A DNA stretch of 64,000 nucleotides from Salvator merianae (lineage: Eukaryota > Chordata > Lepidosauria > Squamata > Teiidae): contig QVOM02000115.1 of NCBI GenBank assembly GCA_003586115.2, positions 10,516,621 through 10,580,620 on the forward strand, in the 5' to 3' direction. This document shows, in pieces, positions 1 to 12,312 of this stretch (positions within the stretch are counted from its first letter, which is position 1; the number at the start of each line of letters is the position of its first letter). The notes beneath the pieces were generated by a model. It ran no database searches and was not told the origin of the DNA. It saw nothing but the letters and a program-made list of their open reading frames with translations. Both the position numbers and the translations under genes were made by a program.

Positions 1-297
1 ATAGAAACAGGAACCCTCAGTCAGTCAAAGTTCATTTTCTTAGCAAACAGTAAATAAATGAATACAAAAGTATGTTCTAAACAAGCTTTCAAAACTTAAT
101 AGAATTGGTGCCTGCCATATTTCAGGAAAGAGAATATTTTAGAAACTGGATACCATAGTAAAAAAGGCCCTCCCTAGGTGATTCTTTCCAAAGCAGAAAA
201 GCCTTGCTCAGATCTTGGTGAACAGGCAATTCTGTATAAGACTATATGTAACAGAACTGTATGCAGCAAGAGAAGTTATGTAATGCTCTAAGGCTAC

Positions 298-720
298 ATC
301 CAGATAGGGTGTAAAACTTGGGAATATCCTAGAGCTATGTTGGAATTTCCACATTTGTCTGTACCAATCCCAACATAGCCCCAGGATATTGGGGTGAAAT
401 CCTATATGTTAATGCGGGAAAATCAACTTCCAAGCCTAGTTTTATGAAAAATGTGAGAGCACTTACCTTGTCTGGATGCTTGCCCGTGTGATCTATCATC
501 CTGGGAATAGCCACCACGCATGTACAAAGCCAAAGCCAGTTGAAAATGGTGGGCACACATCCACATGGTTCAGCAATCATGAACTTCTGGGTATTTCATG
601 TCATTTAAATACTCAGATGTACATGTACCATCGCGAGAGCCAGCATCCACACAGGTAAATGTTCTGCTTTCCCTAGGATGCTGTCCAGCTGACTGGAGAA
701 CACACAATAATTCTGGAGGT
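298..720 (-). mobile_element. non-autonomous DNA element, copy A (pairs with 61372-61825)
   Basis: Read on the minus strand, this stretch aligns over most of its length with 61372-61825 on the plus strand. Shared blocks include AGCATCCAGACAA, GGATTTCACCCCAATATC, and an end reading like CCCTATCTGGATGTAG against CCCTGTCTAGATGCAA. Both copies give a short translated match around ISPQYPGAM/ISPQYHGAM, but this is DNA-level homology: neither frame is open over the element and no protein family is recognised. The blunt, shared ends suggest a cut-and-paste element without its own transposase. I saw no clear target-site duplication. Confidence 0.55.
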
Positions 721-1200
721 GCTTCACTCCAGAACATTGCTAAAAAGTGAAATAAACATGGGACATCTGAAAGCAACCTATTTATGATTCTGATAATCAA
801 AAGTTGGGCAAAATAAATATGAGCTCTCAAATACTTCACTGTATTTGCTCTAGTAGTCTCTAAGCACTCAAGGTATGAACAAAAATACCACTTTTTTTAT
901 TATTATTATTGCATAACATTTGTGGATCAGCCCCAAGAGGGTCAAGTTCAATATCAATCACTGCACATTTGCTGGCAAGAAATAATGAGATTGCATCCCA
1001 GCTGAACTAGATCACCCACCCATGGCAATTGGTTTCATTCTCTTAAGACTAACCAGAAGAGAACAGCATATGAAAGTGTGTTTACAGGGCATGAACAATC
1101 AAAGCTAATTGCTTTACTTCTTTGGCAATAGACTCTTGGGATGATGACTGCAGACATCTGGTTCCCATATGTCATTTTAGAAATTAAGTCGAACTGAAGT
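721..1200. other. no gene seen; unique-looking AT-rich sequence
   Basis: There is no long open frame, no recognisable repeat and no RNA gene. The run 1020-1200 is rich in TAATTG/CAATTA-like homeodomain motifs and has low simple-repeat content, so it could be conserved non-coding sequence. That is only a guess. Confidence 0.3.
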
Positions 1201-1203
1201 AAT

Positions 1204-1545
1204 TAGAGATAAGCAAAGTTCTATTCGTGTTTTAAAATTCGATTGACAGTTCATGTTCACAAAAGTTCACCTGAAACCAAATATGTGGTTGTTTGGATAT
1301 CCAGAATTTTGATTGAACCAAACCAGTCTGCCACTCACAAACACAAATAATTTGATTGAACAGTTCATATTTACTGTGTTTTTTCCAATGGGAAAAAAAC
1401 ATATATTTTTTTTTTTTAAAAAAAGTTCAGAAATGAACATGAACAATCAGTTGTTCAACTAACCAGTTGGCTGTCAAACCAAACAAACAGGTGTTCTGTC
1501 CAATGGTGAACTAAACACACGATTTTTGTCCATGAACTTAGATGT
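1204..1545. repeat. fold-back repeat, TAGAGATGTGCA family (degenerate copy)
   Basis: It starts near TTAGAGATAAGCAAAGTTC and ends near CCATGAACTTAGATGTGA. Between them lie many GTTCAT/ATGAAC and TTTGGTT/AACCAAA blocks in opposite orientation, with a central CCAATGGGAAAA and an A/T run. Other copies in the window have the same layout. The ends are eroded, so the limits are approximate. Confidence 0.45.
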
Positions 1546-1610
1546 GACCTACGCTAGTTAAGATTATATGTTATAAAGGCAACTGGGTGGAGATTATCTG
1601 TTGATGATAT

Positions 1611-1639
1611 AGATAGAGATAGAGATAGAGATAGAGATA
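1611..1639. repeat. (AGATAG)n microsatellite
   Basis: About five tandem copies of a GATAGA hexamer. Confidence 0.9.
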
Positions 1640-3277
1640 AAATCTTCAAATGGATTGGGAGAAAGATAGTAAGTCATAGACACTGAAGTATTATTGTTGT
1701 TGGGCCCATGGTTCATATGGGGTGAGATAATGCAAGGTGACAGGTTCACGGACAGCACATTATTATCAAAGTCTTATGAAGATGTTAGAAGCTATGCAAA
1801 GATGCCAAGGAGGAAGGGTTAGATTATTGCACCAAGTGGGCCCAGGTAAGCAAAGACTCAGGGGGTGAGTTTAAAGAACAACTTTTTGCTTTATTCTGTG
1901 TGCTGGCTACAATGTACTTAATAAACACTGCATGCCTAGAAACATCATTGTCCCCCTTGTGATTCAGGCTACTGGCTTAATAGGATAATGATAAGCCACA
2001 ACTATGGTATGACCACCCTGGGACCTCAATGTGGACATTTCTAATGGTGATGCTCTGGGACTTGACAAGATGGCAGACTCATGCACTGGATCTAACTCAG
2101 CAGCAGGTGGTCTGCCAGGAGATAGAACTACAAAGTCAAAGTGAGATGGTAAGAAGAAATAATCACACAAGACTCACAGAACCTCTGTGGTGGGACAAGC
2201 AGGGATCAAAGCAGCCAGATATAATGGTCATGTCTTCTTTCTTGAGACATTCCAGTCTGAATTGGTGTTTGGATACAATGCTATGAAATAATCAGAGGGG
2301 TTAGGGGCCTGAACCTTTTTGCCTTCCTATTGCGCAATGATGGTCTCGGTGTTGTTGTTGTTCTCTGTGTTTTCTGACTGACTGCCTTGCTGGAACCAAC
2401 AATCTCAAGGGGGGAGAAATGAGCTCTGACAGTTAAGATGGTTCCAAGAACAAGTGAATGAAAGAGATAGGGGACAATGACTGGTAATAACAGATGTTTT
2501 AAGATGAAGGAGGGGTGATGACAAGTTTGACTGTCAAAAGGCTGTTGCTAACTAGAAGATGGTGACTTGAGGTTATTTTGAGGTCCCTTTGTTGAATACT
2601 ACCTTACATGCTCTTGTAGTCACAATAACTGTTCTTCAATAAAGTAGTTCTATTGCTGATGTTGTGTTTTCAGTAGACTCCAGGTGATCCTAGGATGATG
2701 GTCTTACACCCAGGAGTTGTCTGAGAGAGAAGCTTCAGTGCAATCAAACCTGTAGCTGTGTTACCAACTAGTGAGAGCACTGCATCCATTAGCTCCAGTC
2801 CCTGGTATTGTTCCATCCTGCAAAGGCAGAGCCCATTGGGCCGGTGGAGGTGCAGCCAAGTCCTGAATCCGTGGCAGTTATCTGGTCACTGCAAGTGCAA
2901 ATACACTCAACCACAAGCTTGACTGAATACTGGATGGAATGCTGGAAGGCAGCCCACTTACTCCCCAACCAAGTGGGCCCTGGGAAAGCAACACGTGGGT
3001 TCACATGACTGTGATCACTGTAATTGGGCCAGAATGATCAACAGCACCATGGAATCACTTTCTTCACCAGTGAAATCCAACACAATGGTCCAAGAAAATG
3101 CAGAGCCCAACTTTGATTCCTCATCTTTGTCTTCCAATGTCAGCACTGATCAGCCATTCCAGACACCTATTGCTCTGCCATTCCAGTCTCCTTGACAAGA
3201 ACTGCCACTTATACACTCAGACGCCTTTGACTCAGGCTTATTTCAGATCCTTCGCTGCTTGTCTCACCTAGGTCCCA
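1640..3277. other. no recognised gene; unassigned sequence
   Basis: Only short open frames (66-85 codons) occur, on both strands, and none resembles a known protein. CCAAGTGGGCCC occurs twice (about 1831 and 2970), and AATAAA-type signals lie near 1920 and 2638. This might be a decayed LTR element, but I found no paired LTRs or primer-binding site. Confidence 0.3.
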
Positions 3278-3452
3278 GCCTCATTCCAGATTATATCCCA
3301 GAATAGGGACTTGCCACCCACCTTGCCATTCACATGATAGTGCAGCCTACAGCAGATCCCGAGCAGGGTCCATTGCAGTCTGCACCAGCATGCAGATGGC
3401 AGGTCTCTATTCTGGGATATAGCCCAGAATAAGGCTTAGTGCAGAAAGGGCT
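3278..3452. mobile_element. palindromic MITE, GGGCCTTTCTGCAC family (partial)
   Basis: The arms ATTCCAGATTATATCCCAGA (about 3284) and TCTGGGATATAGCCCAGAAT (about 3411) are inverted copies. The right end, CTTAGTGCAGAAAGGGC, matches the end of the element at 48119-48316. The centre holds the same GCATGCAGATGGCAGGT block. The left terminal 20 or so bases are replaced by unrelated sequence. Confidence 0.65.
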
Positions 3453-4555
3453 TAAATCTCTTCCTTCTTTCCTGACTGCATTCTCAACTACGTGGGTTGG
3501 ACTGATGAGGAAATATATGATATCTCTGTTATTTTCAGTAGGATCATAAATGACACATAAAGTCAGTCATATTACTCTGCATAAGCTCTGGCTAGAGAAA
3601 CATATAAACATATACAATCAAATGCTCTAGGGATCAACTTCCTTAATTCAGTCCAGTTATTCGTTATCCCCTCCAAAGAAGTGAATGATGAACCAAATTG
3701 ATATGATGCAAAAAAGTGTGTGGATTTATTATCAAAATGTATCCTCTTTGACATATAAACAAGCAAGTTTGGAGAGATACAGAACAATTATTTCAAAGGT
3801 GAAGTAGTCTTTCTTCCTTTTAGAAATGCAGTGCTCTCCTGTGATGTGTCTTACAAGAACCAACATGTCACTTTTACCTTTTTCATTCATTTATCAACAG
3901 CAGCATAAAAGGTGCAGAAGAAGGAAATGAAGGAAAGAAGCATAAATTCCTTCCATGCCTTTTAAACCAGGTCTTTTATCCTACTTAGCAATCCTCCTCA
4001 GGTCAAGACAATAATTTTTGCTGCCACTATGTCTGGGGGATGGAAATATGCCATATCAAACATGCCACATTCAGGTAGCGTCTGGGATATCATATGAGCT
4101 GAGGGAACTTGGGCCTTTGCTTATGTCAACAGTGTGTCTCACATCTTGCTAGCACTGAGACATGAAGGTCACCAAGGAAGGACACTTAAATCAACACAGG
4201 CCTCTCTGACAAGTTAAACTTAAGCTTACAAGGAAAATTGCTTCCCCTCCCCTTTCTTTCTTGGGCAGGGGAAAAATGAAATCCTATCTGCAATTGCCAC
4301 TGCTTATCTTCAGGCCACCTGCAGGCTTTTAAGATAACCCTAGCAGCTGTATCTTGACACAGGGCCTTTGGAAGTAGAACTCTTAGCTTGCTCATCCATT
4401 GTACAGCTAATACATATTGAGATGACATTATTGATAACATTTTCCTACCTAAGCTAAAAAGTCCATTCATGTTAGAGCTGAAAGCTAAAGAATATAGGGA
4501 AAATAGTAAAAGAAGTGTGTATGCCTCTGTATATGTGTATGTACATAGTGTGTGT
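3453..4555. other. no gene seen
   Basis: AT-rich sequence with no recognised repeat or coding frame. A minus-strand frame at 4186-4596 runs into the CA repeat and is not credible as a gene. Confidence 0.4.

Positions 4556-4556
<1 letters not shown>

Positions 4557-4591
<35 letters not shown>
4557..4591. repeat. (CA)n microsatellite
   Basis: About 17 uninterrupted CA dinucleotides. Confidence 0.95.
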
Positions 4592-4595
<4 letters not shown>

Positions 4596-4624
4596 TATTA
4601 CTGAAAATGTTTTTGGAATATATA

Positions 4625-4795
4625 TGAGCAAAACCTTAAATTTTGGCCTTAGAGCTTGTTTGTTTTCTGGTTTGATTGGATTCAAACTGAACCACATGAG
4701 CTTAAATATATATTTGAACCAAACTTTAAATGGTTCAAAGCAGTTCATACTTTGGTTTAAACATTTGATGAACTGTTTGTTGTGCAAAACAAAAG
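4625..4795. repeat. fold-back repeat, TTTGAA/TTCAAA type (fragment)
   Basis: It contains TTCAAACTGAACC, TTTGAACCAAAC, TGGTTCAAAGCAGTTCA and TTTGGTTTAAAC in mixed orientation, the vocabulary of the TAGAGATGTGCA family. No clear termini remain. Confidence 0.4.
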
Positions 4796-5681
4796 CAAGG
4801 AGTCCAGAGAACCTGTAGGTAACTCCCAGCCAAGTCTCAGGGCAATTGAATACAGCCTTGGCTTTTATTCTTTCTTCCTTCCTGCCTGCCTGCCTGCCTT
4901 CTTGTTGTTGTTTTTTTTGGTAATTTCTGTGTTCCTATAAAGCAAGTGAGAGATATTTTTTAAAAAAATAGAAAAAATTCAGAGCACCCCCCCCCCCCGA
5001 TGTTGTGCCAACTTCCAGGGCTTTATTGGTGCCTCCTCCAGAACATCCATGCCAGTTTTGGAGGTTTAAGCTCAGAGTTAACTGCAACGACAACACACTC
5101 TGCGAGGCAGGCCAATAGGGTGAGACTTGTGCAAGTTTGCGCTGGAATCACAAAAAATGGCACAGTGGTCCTGGGGAGTGGCAGAAAGCCTTACATCCTT
5201 TAGCAATTGGTCCTACCCATTAGGAGAACTCCATTGTCTGCCTCCTGCTTGATGATTTGGAGTAACGCTCCTTTAAAGAAGGGAATTCTTTTAAAGCAGA
5301 CAAAGCTCTGCTTTGAAGCACTTTTGTGGGTTTAGAGGATTCCACTCTCCTGCCACTGCATCATCTGAAAGTGACTCAATGGAGAGAATGCTGCGAAGAC
5401 AGCAATTCACTTCATTTTGCCACCAGCTATAACAGCAGCTGATGCTGTGAGACATCAGCATTTCCCCTGAAAGACAATGCAATTCCATTCAAGAAGGATT
5501 CTGTCAAGACAGACAAAACTTTCAGTTGTAAGAAGTTACACCATGGGTATAGCAGATTTCTGCATCCAGGCTACTTGTGCTTTTTTTTTGTTTGTTTATG
5601 ATGCTGAATACAAAAGTTTTATTATTATTTATTGTCAAAGGTGTGATTTTCCTCCTAGGGAAACTACCTGCCTTGGAACTT

Positions 5682-5828
5682 TGTAAACTCCTTTTCTTTT
5701 TGCAGTATCTTTATTGTTGGGAAATCTGAGCAAAAGAGCTTTTCTCCCCCCTCCTTTCTTTTTGCAAAAAAGAAAGGGGGGGGGAGCTCTTTTGCTCAGA
5801 TTTCCCAACAATAAAGATATGTAAACTC
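5682..5828. repeat. 114-bp hairpin flanked by 9-bp direct repeats
   Basis: Positions 5706-5740 and 5785-5819 are perfect 35-base inverted copies. The sequence between them is itself largely self-complementary: a C/T-rich run, then TTTCTTTTTGC against AAAAAAGAAA, then a G run. The whole 114 bp can therefore form one hairpin. TGTAAACTC occurs directly repeated on each side (5682-5690 and 5820-5828). The block could be a tiny fold-back insertion with a target-site duplication, or a snap-back product of replication template switching. No coding content. Confidence 0.9.
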
Positions 5829-7117
5829 ATGAATTGCGATTAGTTGATTCAAACTCTGGATTTACAAATATTTTGGGGTGCAAAATTTCACACTAAAAAG
5901 TATTCGTTGGGTTCATTTTCTACAAAATAAAAACAAATTTGAAAAGTTCTGAGGCAGATTCTTTATTGGGAAGAAACAGACAGAATAATTATCCAAACGT
6001 ATGTTGTATGTTCAGTTTGTTGTTCATTCACCCTAACTAGAAAGAAGAATGAAAACAGCAAGTAATGAGCAGAGAAGAGGTCAAGCCAAGCGGTTGGGTT
6101 GCTTTGAGCTCTTAAATGGGTTCTGAGGAATTCTACTGTTCTGCCAGCACATATGGCAGATTTGTTACCAAAATCGCTCTGGCCTGCAACTTTTGTTCCA
6201 CAGCCTCAGAAGAAAGCCAATATGGGGTTGTCTGGTATGTGTTGCTTTAGCCTACTCTGGGTTTTTTTTTTGCCTGAATTGAGTGATCCAAGCCAACAAT
6301 AGCCTTTGCATCACATGCTGTGGTGAACAGTGTGGAAGCTGTCTTTCACAGTAGAGAAGGCACGGTTTTGGGAGATCAGAGCTCTCCATCCCTTCCCCAC
6401 CAACCAGTCCAAACCAGTGCTATGTTGTTGCCTCATCTCCAATGTTTGGATGTGTTTAAGACTGCAGTATAAAACAGCTAGATGCTTTAATTGAAATGTT
6501 TGCTAGAAGCACTTTTTTTTTTTTTTTTTTAAATCCAGTAACCAACAATTTTAAGATTAGGGAATGTGGCTTTCTAATATCCAAATTCTTTGCAAGTATC
6601 TAATAGCATGCATATTATGGACCTTTAGAATTACAAACCATTGTTTGCCTAGGTGAATACAGTAACATTCATTAAACTCATTTTTATAAGATTCTTCTCT
6701 CAGTCAAAAGCAATGCAATATAAGGAAGCATTATCTTTTACAACAGTTATCAAAGGTCAGAACATTTTAGTAATTTTGGAGAAACTTTCATTTTCCTTTT
6801 AATATTATTGATATTATTAAGCTTATTCCAGAAAGTATTATTTGAGAAGAAAGATACCAGTAAAATCAACTTCCACAAAATCCTTGACATACAATTACTT
6901 TGTTCCTCCTAAGTTGTCACTGTTGTTCAACACAATTGCATTCACTGGGGGAAGTCATGGGCCAGTGTACTGATGAAAAATATTAAAAGATGCTCTATAA
7001 TAGTTATAGGAATTATGCTCTTAAGAACAAAAACAAAAACAAAAACTACTATGAAATTATTGTGATGCTCTTACTCCACTAATGGAGATAGTTAAGTTAA
7101 CAGCTTAGGTCTGGGAA
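5829..7117. other. no gene seen
   Basis: No coding frame above 60 codons and no recognised transposon. It holds short A/T runs such as 6513-6530. Confidence 0.4.
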
Positions 7118-7120
7118 CCC

Positions 7121-7138
7121 TTTCTTTCTTTCTTTCCT

Positions 7139-7202
<64 letters not shown>

Positions 7203-7204
7203 TC
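7121..7204. repeat. (TTTC)n microsatellite
   Basis: About 21 copies of TTTC with one CTTC variant near its start. Confidence 0.95.
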
Positions 7205-7737
7205 CAGACTATCCTTCTCATGCACACTTGAACTTCACTCAAGGACAACTGAAGGCTCCAGTTATCATAAAAGATTTAAAACTGAATACTACATAATAGT
7301 TTGACAAACCACAGATAAGGCTTACATGACAGAATTATTACACAACCCTTATTTAAAGAAAATCGCAAAAGTTCAGGGTTCCTTGAGCAATTTCAGCAAA
7401 GGGTAGCCTGCTGCCTATCTTTCTTTCTAATGTCACCTCCACAGCAATCACTGGATAATAAGCCCACACAGCCTTGCATTTTCACTGCAAGTCTCAGTTG
7501 GCCCTGACAAATGTGCATGAGTTCCCTCAGAACTGACTGCTTCCTGTTCTCTGTTGTCCCATTTCCCATCTCTCTCCCTCACAGTCTCCCACAAATAAAA
7601 ATAAACACATCCTGCCTTTTAAACCTCAAGTTATGCCATCTACAAAACTGCTTTTTTAAGAACTGTCCATTTGATCAGGAAACCAAAGGTGACCATACCA
7701 ACCCTCCCCTGATCAGCCAAGCAGATTACAATCTGTA

Positions 7738-7860
7738 ATTTATCTACCCATTTACATCCCATTTGTATTTTGAATAGATCAAAGTATCCAACATGATTCT
7801 TCCCCCTCACAACAACCCTTTGAGGTTGGTTACGTAGAAAAGCAGGTCACCTTATCTATA
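7738..7860 (-). repeat. CORE/MIR or L2-derived repeat fragment (antisense)
   Basis: CTCACAACAACCCTTTGAGG, at about 7807, is the antisense of a block common to vertebrate MIR/CORE-SINE and L2 3' ends. It is preceded by TTATCTACCCATTTACATCC, typical of the 3' tail in reptile copies. Only about 120 bp is recognisable. Confidence 0.5.
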
Positions 7861-8167
7861 TCAACTGATACATTTTCTCAGACCCACCTCCCCATACTTT
7901 TTAAAGTATAAACACACAATTACATCTCTTCTCTCATTTCTCCCCATTACTTTGATCTGGACTTTGCAAGTTCTTAATTCCTTACCCTCTTATGCCCCGG
8001 CGAGCTATTTTTGTACTTCCTATGAGCCACCTGTGAACTTCTGGAATTTCAGTGAGCTTGATGCTTTAATTGCTCTACTCTCAAGATCTCTTATTCCCTT
8101 CCAAAGAAAGACCTTTCTGTGAAACAAGTTCACTTTACTGGGTAACTAGAAAATAATTATTGCTATG

Positions 8168-8605
8168 TACAGATATGCAGATTTGGTTTGGGTTCAATCC
8201 AGCTTGAATTGAACCAGGTAGTTTGGCACAGTTTGAATCAAACTGAACCATCCTCTGTTTGAGAGGCATTGGTTCGATTCACATTGAACAAGGGGCTGCT
8301 TGATTAAATAAGTCAAACCACCCCGGTCAAATTAAACCAATTAAATTCAATCCCATCTAGCCCTTTAAATGGAACTTTTTCAATGTATTCCTTCCTTCCT
8401 TCCTTCCTTCCTTCCTTCCTTCCTTCCTTCCTTCCTTCCTTCCTTCCACGATCAATCCATGAACTGCTTGAAGTTTCATTTAAGATGGGTTGAACTTGTT
8501 TGATTTGGTTCTAAATCAAACTGAACTCAGTGAGATTTGATTTGGTTTGGTTTGATTCAACCCAAACCAACTGAATCAATACATTTTTGTTTGTGCACAA
8601 CTCTA
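8168..8605. repeat. fold-back repeat, TAGAGATGTGCA family, with internal (TTCC)n
   Basis: The ends read ACAGATATGCAGA and TGTGCACAACTCTA, inverted versions of each other. The body is a run of TTTGGTT, TTGAACC, GGTTTGATT and AACCAAAC blocks in both orientations, with AAGGGGCTG and CCCTTTAAATGG near the middle. A TTCC array occupies 8388-8447, in the loop region. There is no coding content. Confidence 0.7.
8388..8447. repeat. (TTCC)n microsatellite
   Basis: About 15 uninterrupted copies, inside the loop of a fold-back repeat. Confidence 0.95.
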
Positions 8606-11042
8606 TTGTAGCATGAGCTTTGAAACATGGTGTTATGTGTGCTTATTACTGGGAATCCATAGATGGAGGGGGAAAGGAAAACAGAGGCATTATAAAATTG
8701 GGAAACCTATGTCCTTCACTTTTGTTCTTCTCAAAATAAAGACACTTCTTGAAGACTCACAGAGTCTTCTGCATTGCTTTGACTTAATTATTACTCTTTT
8801 TGTGTGTATGCATGCGTGTATAAAGTCCTTTGTCTCTGCTGCTAAGTTGAAAGCAATTACTAGTGCCAAAAACAGGATAAGAAAGAAGCTTTTGTTCAGA
8901 CAAATATTAAGAATGCCTGTGCAAGTAATGATCTGTGAGTAGGTTTACGGCTTTTCTACACACAGGTTTCAAGGTGGATTTGCACAGTTTCCACTGCAGA
9001 AAAATCACACCTAAAAGTAAACTCTTGTGGCAAACATGGATTACAGCCCTTGTAATCTGTACCCCTCACCTTCATCTACTTCTTTCTCATGTTGCTGCAG
9101 TAAATGTGGATTTGTAGAGGCTTGTATGGGCATTCTAAAGGAAGGTGAGAAAGAATTTTCTCTTCCACATGATGTCAACCAATCATGTTTAGCAGTGTAT
9201 GATTCTGTAGCTGCCATTTTTGTTTGTTTCTTTTTACTTTTCACAAGGACACTCTTAGGATCCTGTGGTTTTGCTCAGCAGCACCTGAAAACACTTTTTA
9301 TTTTTTCCTGCATAAAACCACTTAGGATCTTGACAGCTATTCATCTGATTTTGTAGGGGGGGGGGGAGGAAATTTTCTTTTTCTTTTTCTGTGCAGATTG
9401 ACAGATTGTGCATACCAATCATTCACAATGTCAGGGAGGAGTTTAGAATGGGGAGAGGTGGGGAAAAAGTAATATATCTGAGTTTGACTTGCAGTTTATT
9501 TTATGTGTGTTGGGAGTACAAATACGCTAGAAGTATGTTACATCTTTTATGTATGTTCTCTTCTGAAGTGAAATTCAACATTACAGTGGATTCTGTTTTA
9601 AAGTACAATGTAGTGAGGTTTTTAGACATCCTGGGAGATCCTAGTTAACATGAACCAGAATTCAATACTCCACTTAAGTTCATAATTATAAAACTTGGAT
9701 GGTTAGGAGCACAAATGTGCACTTGCTTATAGAGAGTTGAAGCTGAGATGTCCATCCTACTCAGAATGGGATGGATCCAGGGCTGTTAGATAATCAGCCA
9801 GATTAATTATTCTAGTCATACAAAAAGCCAAAACAAAAACAAAACAAAGAAAGCCACGTGTATCTGAAATTTGGCTGATTTTTAGCCAGTGTTGGCAGCC
9901 TTGAACAGATCTGCCCAAGGTTTTTACAACATCTGAACTACACTGGAAACAGTCACACATGACAATCACACAAAGGTAACTAAGGCACCAATCACTTGTG
10001 GTGACCATTAGGGATTTCGCCTTTGAATAATGACCACTCACAAATGCCTCCCTTCCCTTTCTTAACTGCAAACTTCTTGCCTTTCCCCATCCAGAAACCA
10101 GAGACTTAAAGCAAATCCTGAAGTTATTGATTTTTTCCCCTTTAAGGCAGATATTCACTTTAGTTATAGTACTCACGTTCCAAGTGGCTTCCTCCTTCTC
10201 CTTCATCCTTTCAACATCACTGAGAAATCTGCTCTCAGAAAGAGGTGCCTAGTGATGGCTCACACTATCCACATTGTGCTCAATAAATATAAAAATCTCT
10301 TTATCATCCCTTGCTTTCTCAGATCCTTGTGATGGATCTAGGGTACTATGTGAATAAATGCATGTGATGGAAATGGGCTTTATTTTTCCAGTGTTGCCCC
10401 ATTTGCATCATGTGGATGTAGCCTAATTTGATCCAGATATTTTGGGAGACTTGGCAAAGAAAATATGATGCTGTCTTTTAGTATGTGAAAAAAATAAACT
10501 AGTAGAATGCAGCAGTGAAGTTTCCAGTGCAAGTTTCCAGTGCTAGCAACTTGGGATCAAAAGTTCACATGGATCTAGATGGACTTCTGTTGTCTTATTT
10601 TTTGACTAGGAATTCTTTGCTCTTGCCACATTACAAAACACATTTGAAAAACTCTTCAGTTTCAAAAACACCTTAACACTTTATTGAAGCCAAGGAGGTC
10701 AGCTTCCAGATTCCTGCAAACCACACAGAGCAAGCCAGAATGCTTATGGGGTTCTTTGAAGACTTGCCTTAAATTTCTTATCTGACAGTGAGACCATATC
10801 TAAATGGATGTAAGGGACTTTTGTGTGTTAACCCTTATTCAAGGGGAAATCTTAAGCAACCGATGGACTAGAGTATTTTGCACAACCTCAAGTATGTTAT
10901 TAAACCACATTCAGTGATAACTCTCATACATTTAGCCATATGTGTCATTATACTGCTGGTCCTTCATTTCCCTGAAAGCACAACCTCAACCTTCCCTTCT
11001 TGTTTGTTTTATTGCTCTTGTTTGCTTCCTATAGCTACCTGT
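8606..11042. other. no recognised gene
   Basis: The stretch holds several open frames of 60-149 codons on both strands (for example minus 9757-10206). None shows a recognisable domain, codon bias or consistent splice context. I see no transposon in it. Confidence 0.4.
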
Positions 11043-11122
<80 letters not shown>

Positions 11123-11124
11123 TT
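11043..11124. repeat. (TTTC)n microsatellite
   Basis: About 20 uninterrupted TTTC units. Confidence 0.95.
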
Positions 11125-11176
11125 GAAGTCTTGATCCACTCACACATGACACCAGAATGAGAAAGGGAGAATTTTA

Positions 11177-11686
11177 GGGACTTTCTGCACTCAAGGTTAA
11201 TATAGAATAGGAGCCCCTATAGTCAGCTTTTGGGCCTCATTGGACCATACAATACAAATCTGTGAGACCTGGCCACTACTGGTATGCTCTATGCACCGAG
11301 TGTTATTCGGATCAAGATGCCCTTGATCTGGATCACTGGCAGACCTGTTTGAATAGTGTGACCTGCTCCAGAACAGAAAGCATGCCTCTGTGTTTGAAAC
11401 TACTAGGGAGCTGTTTGAAATTACTAGGGAGTTGATTTTGGCAGCTCACCAAAGCTTCCCACCAAAAGGGGTCCATCAGTGGCTAAGAACTAAAGTTTCT
11501 AACCTTTCCAAGCTCCCAGAGGCTGGTTCTGAAGCTCACATGAGCTTTCGGGCCAGGTGGGGGCTGGTCTAGACCAGTACCATCTGTGCAGACAGTGCTG
11601 CTGCAGACCACACCTTCTTATGGCCCAAACCAACAGTCTAAACCCACTGGTTTGAACTGTGGAAAAGTGACTGCAGAAAGACCCTG
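11177..11686. mobile_element. non-autonomous DNA element with GGGACTTTCTGCAC ends
   Basis: The left end GGGACTTTCTGCACT and right end AGTGACTGCAGAAAGACCCT are inverted versions of one another, about 510 bp apart. Internal blocks such as GGTCTAGACC and GATCTGGATCA recur in the copies near 15.2 and 19.1 kb. No transposase is encoded. I could not match a target-site duplication. Confidence 0.6.
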
Positions 11687-12226
11687 AAACTAAAATACCC
11701 AGTAAAATAGACTGTAAAATATCATGTGAAACCTTAGTAACCTCACGAGTCATAAGAGCATTGACCAAATCAAATGTGTAAGAATCACTGCCCTAAGGCA
11801 TGTCACTTTTATTGTCCCTGTGTTACCGCTGAGGCTAACAGAAAGCAGCATGGAGAATGGTATCAAGTTTGATATATTAATGTATCAATTGGTTCTGCAA
11901 TCTAAAAAAAAATGGGAAGCCAAACATATGAACCCTACTTCCATTAAAATATATGTAGGGTTGCATTGTTACAAGTTTTTACTTCCCTGACTATTGTATA
12001 TTTGTATTTCAGTTACAGGAGTCTTTTGACATGAATCTTAAAAGATTTTTGTACTTCCTTCATCAGCCATTTAAATCTATAAAAGACTTTATTGTCTTTA
12101 TTGTCAGTTAATGAGTTAGTTAATTTGAAATATATGTATACCACTTTGCAACATAAATTCTTCTGGGGTAGTTTAATGAAATTGTAAAAAGGAAAAAAAA
12201 AAAAACCCTAACCAAAGAAGGTGGGG
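11687..12226. other. no gene seen; possible short LINE 3' tail
   Basis: Mostly unassigned. At 12113-12180 the sequence resembles the antisense of an L2/CR1-like LINE 3' tail (TATACCACTTTGCAACATAA), but it is too short to be sure. Confidence 0.3.
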
Positions 12227-12312
12227 AGAAAGAAGAGGAGGAGGAAGAGGAGGAAGGAGGAGGAGGAGGAGGAGGAAGAAGGAGGAGCAGGAGCAGGAGG
12301 AGGAGAAGGAGG
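12227..12312. repeat. GGA/GAA purine-rich low-complexity tract
   Basis: An all-purine strand of mixed AGG, AAG and GAG triplets, broken only by two single C bases near its 3' end. Confidence 0.9.

Noticed and set aside
1640..3277. Possible LTR retrotransposon or old retroviral copy
   Set aside because: No paired long terminal repeats, primer-binding site, polypurine tract or recognisable gag/pol sequence was found.
4485..4787. Long frames through the CA microsatellite on both strands
   Set aside because: They consist largely of the translated CA/TG repeat and flanking random sequence.
5570..5705. Splice acceptor-like TTTTCTTTTTGCAG before the hairpin
   Set aside because: No coding exon follows, and similar polypyrimidine-AG strings are common here.
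9757..10206. 149-codon minus-strand frame
   Set aside because: No recognisable domain, start context or splice signals; AT-rich DNA of this length gives such frames by chance.
10878..11126. 82-codon frame ending in a Phe-Leu-Ser repeat
   Set aside because: The repeated part is the translated TTTC microsatellite.
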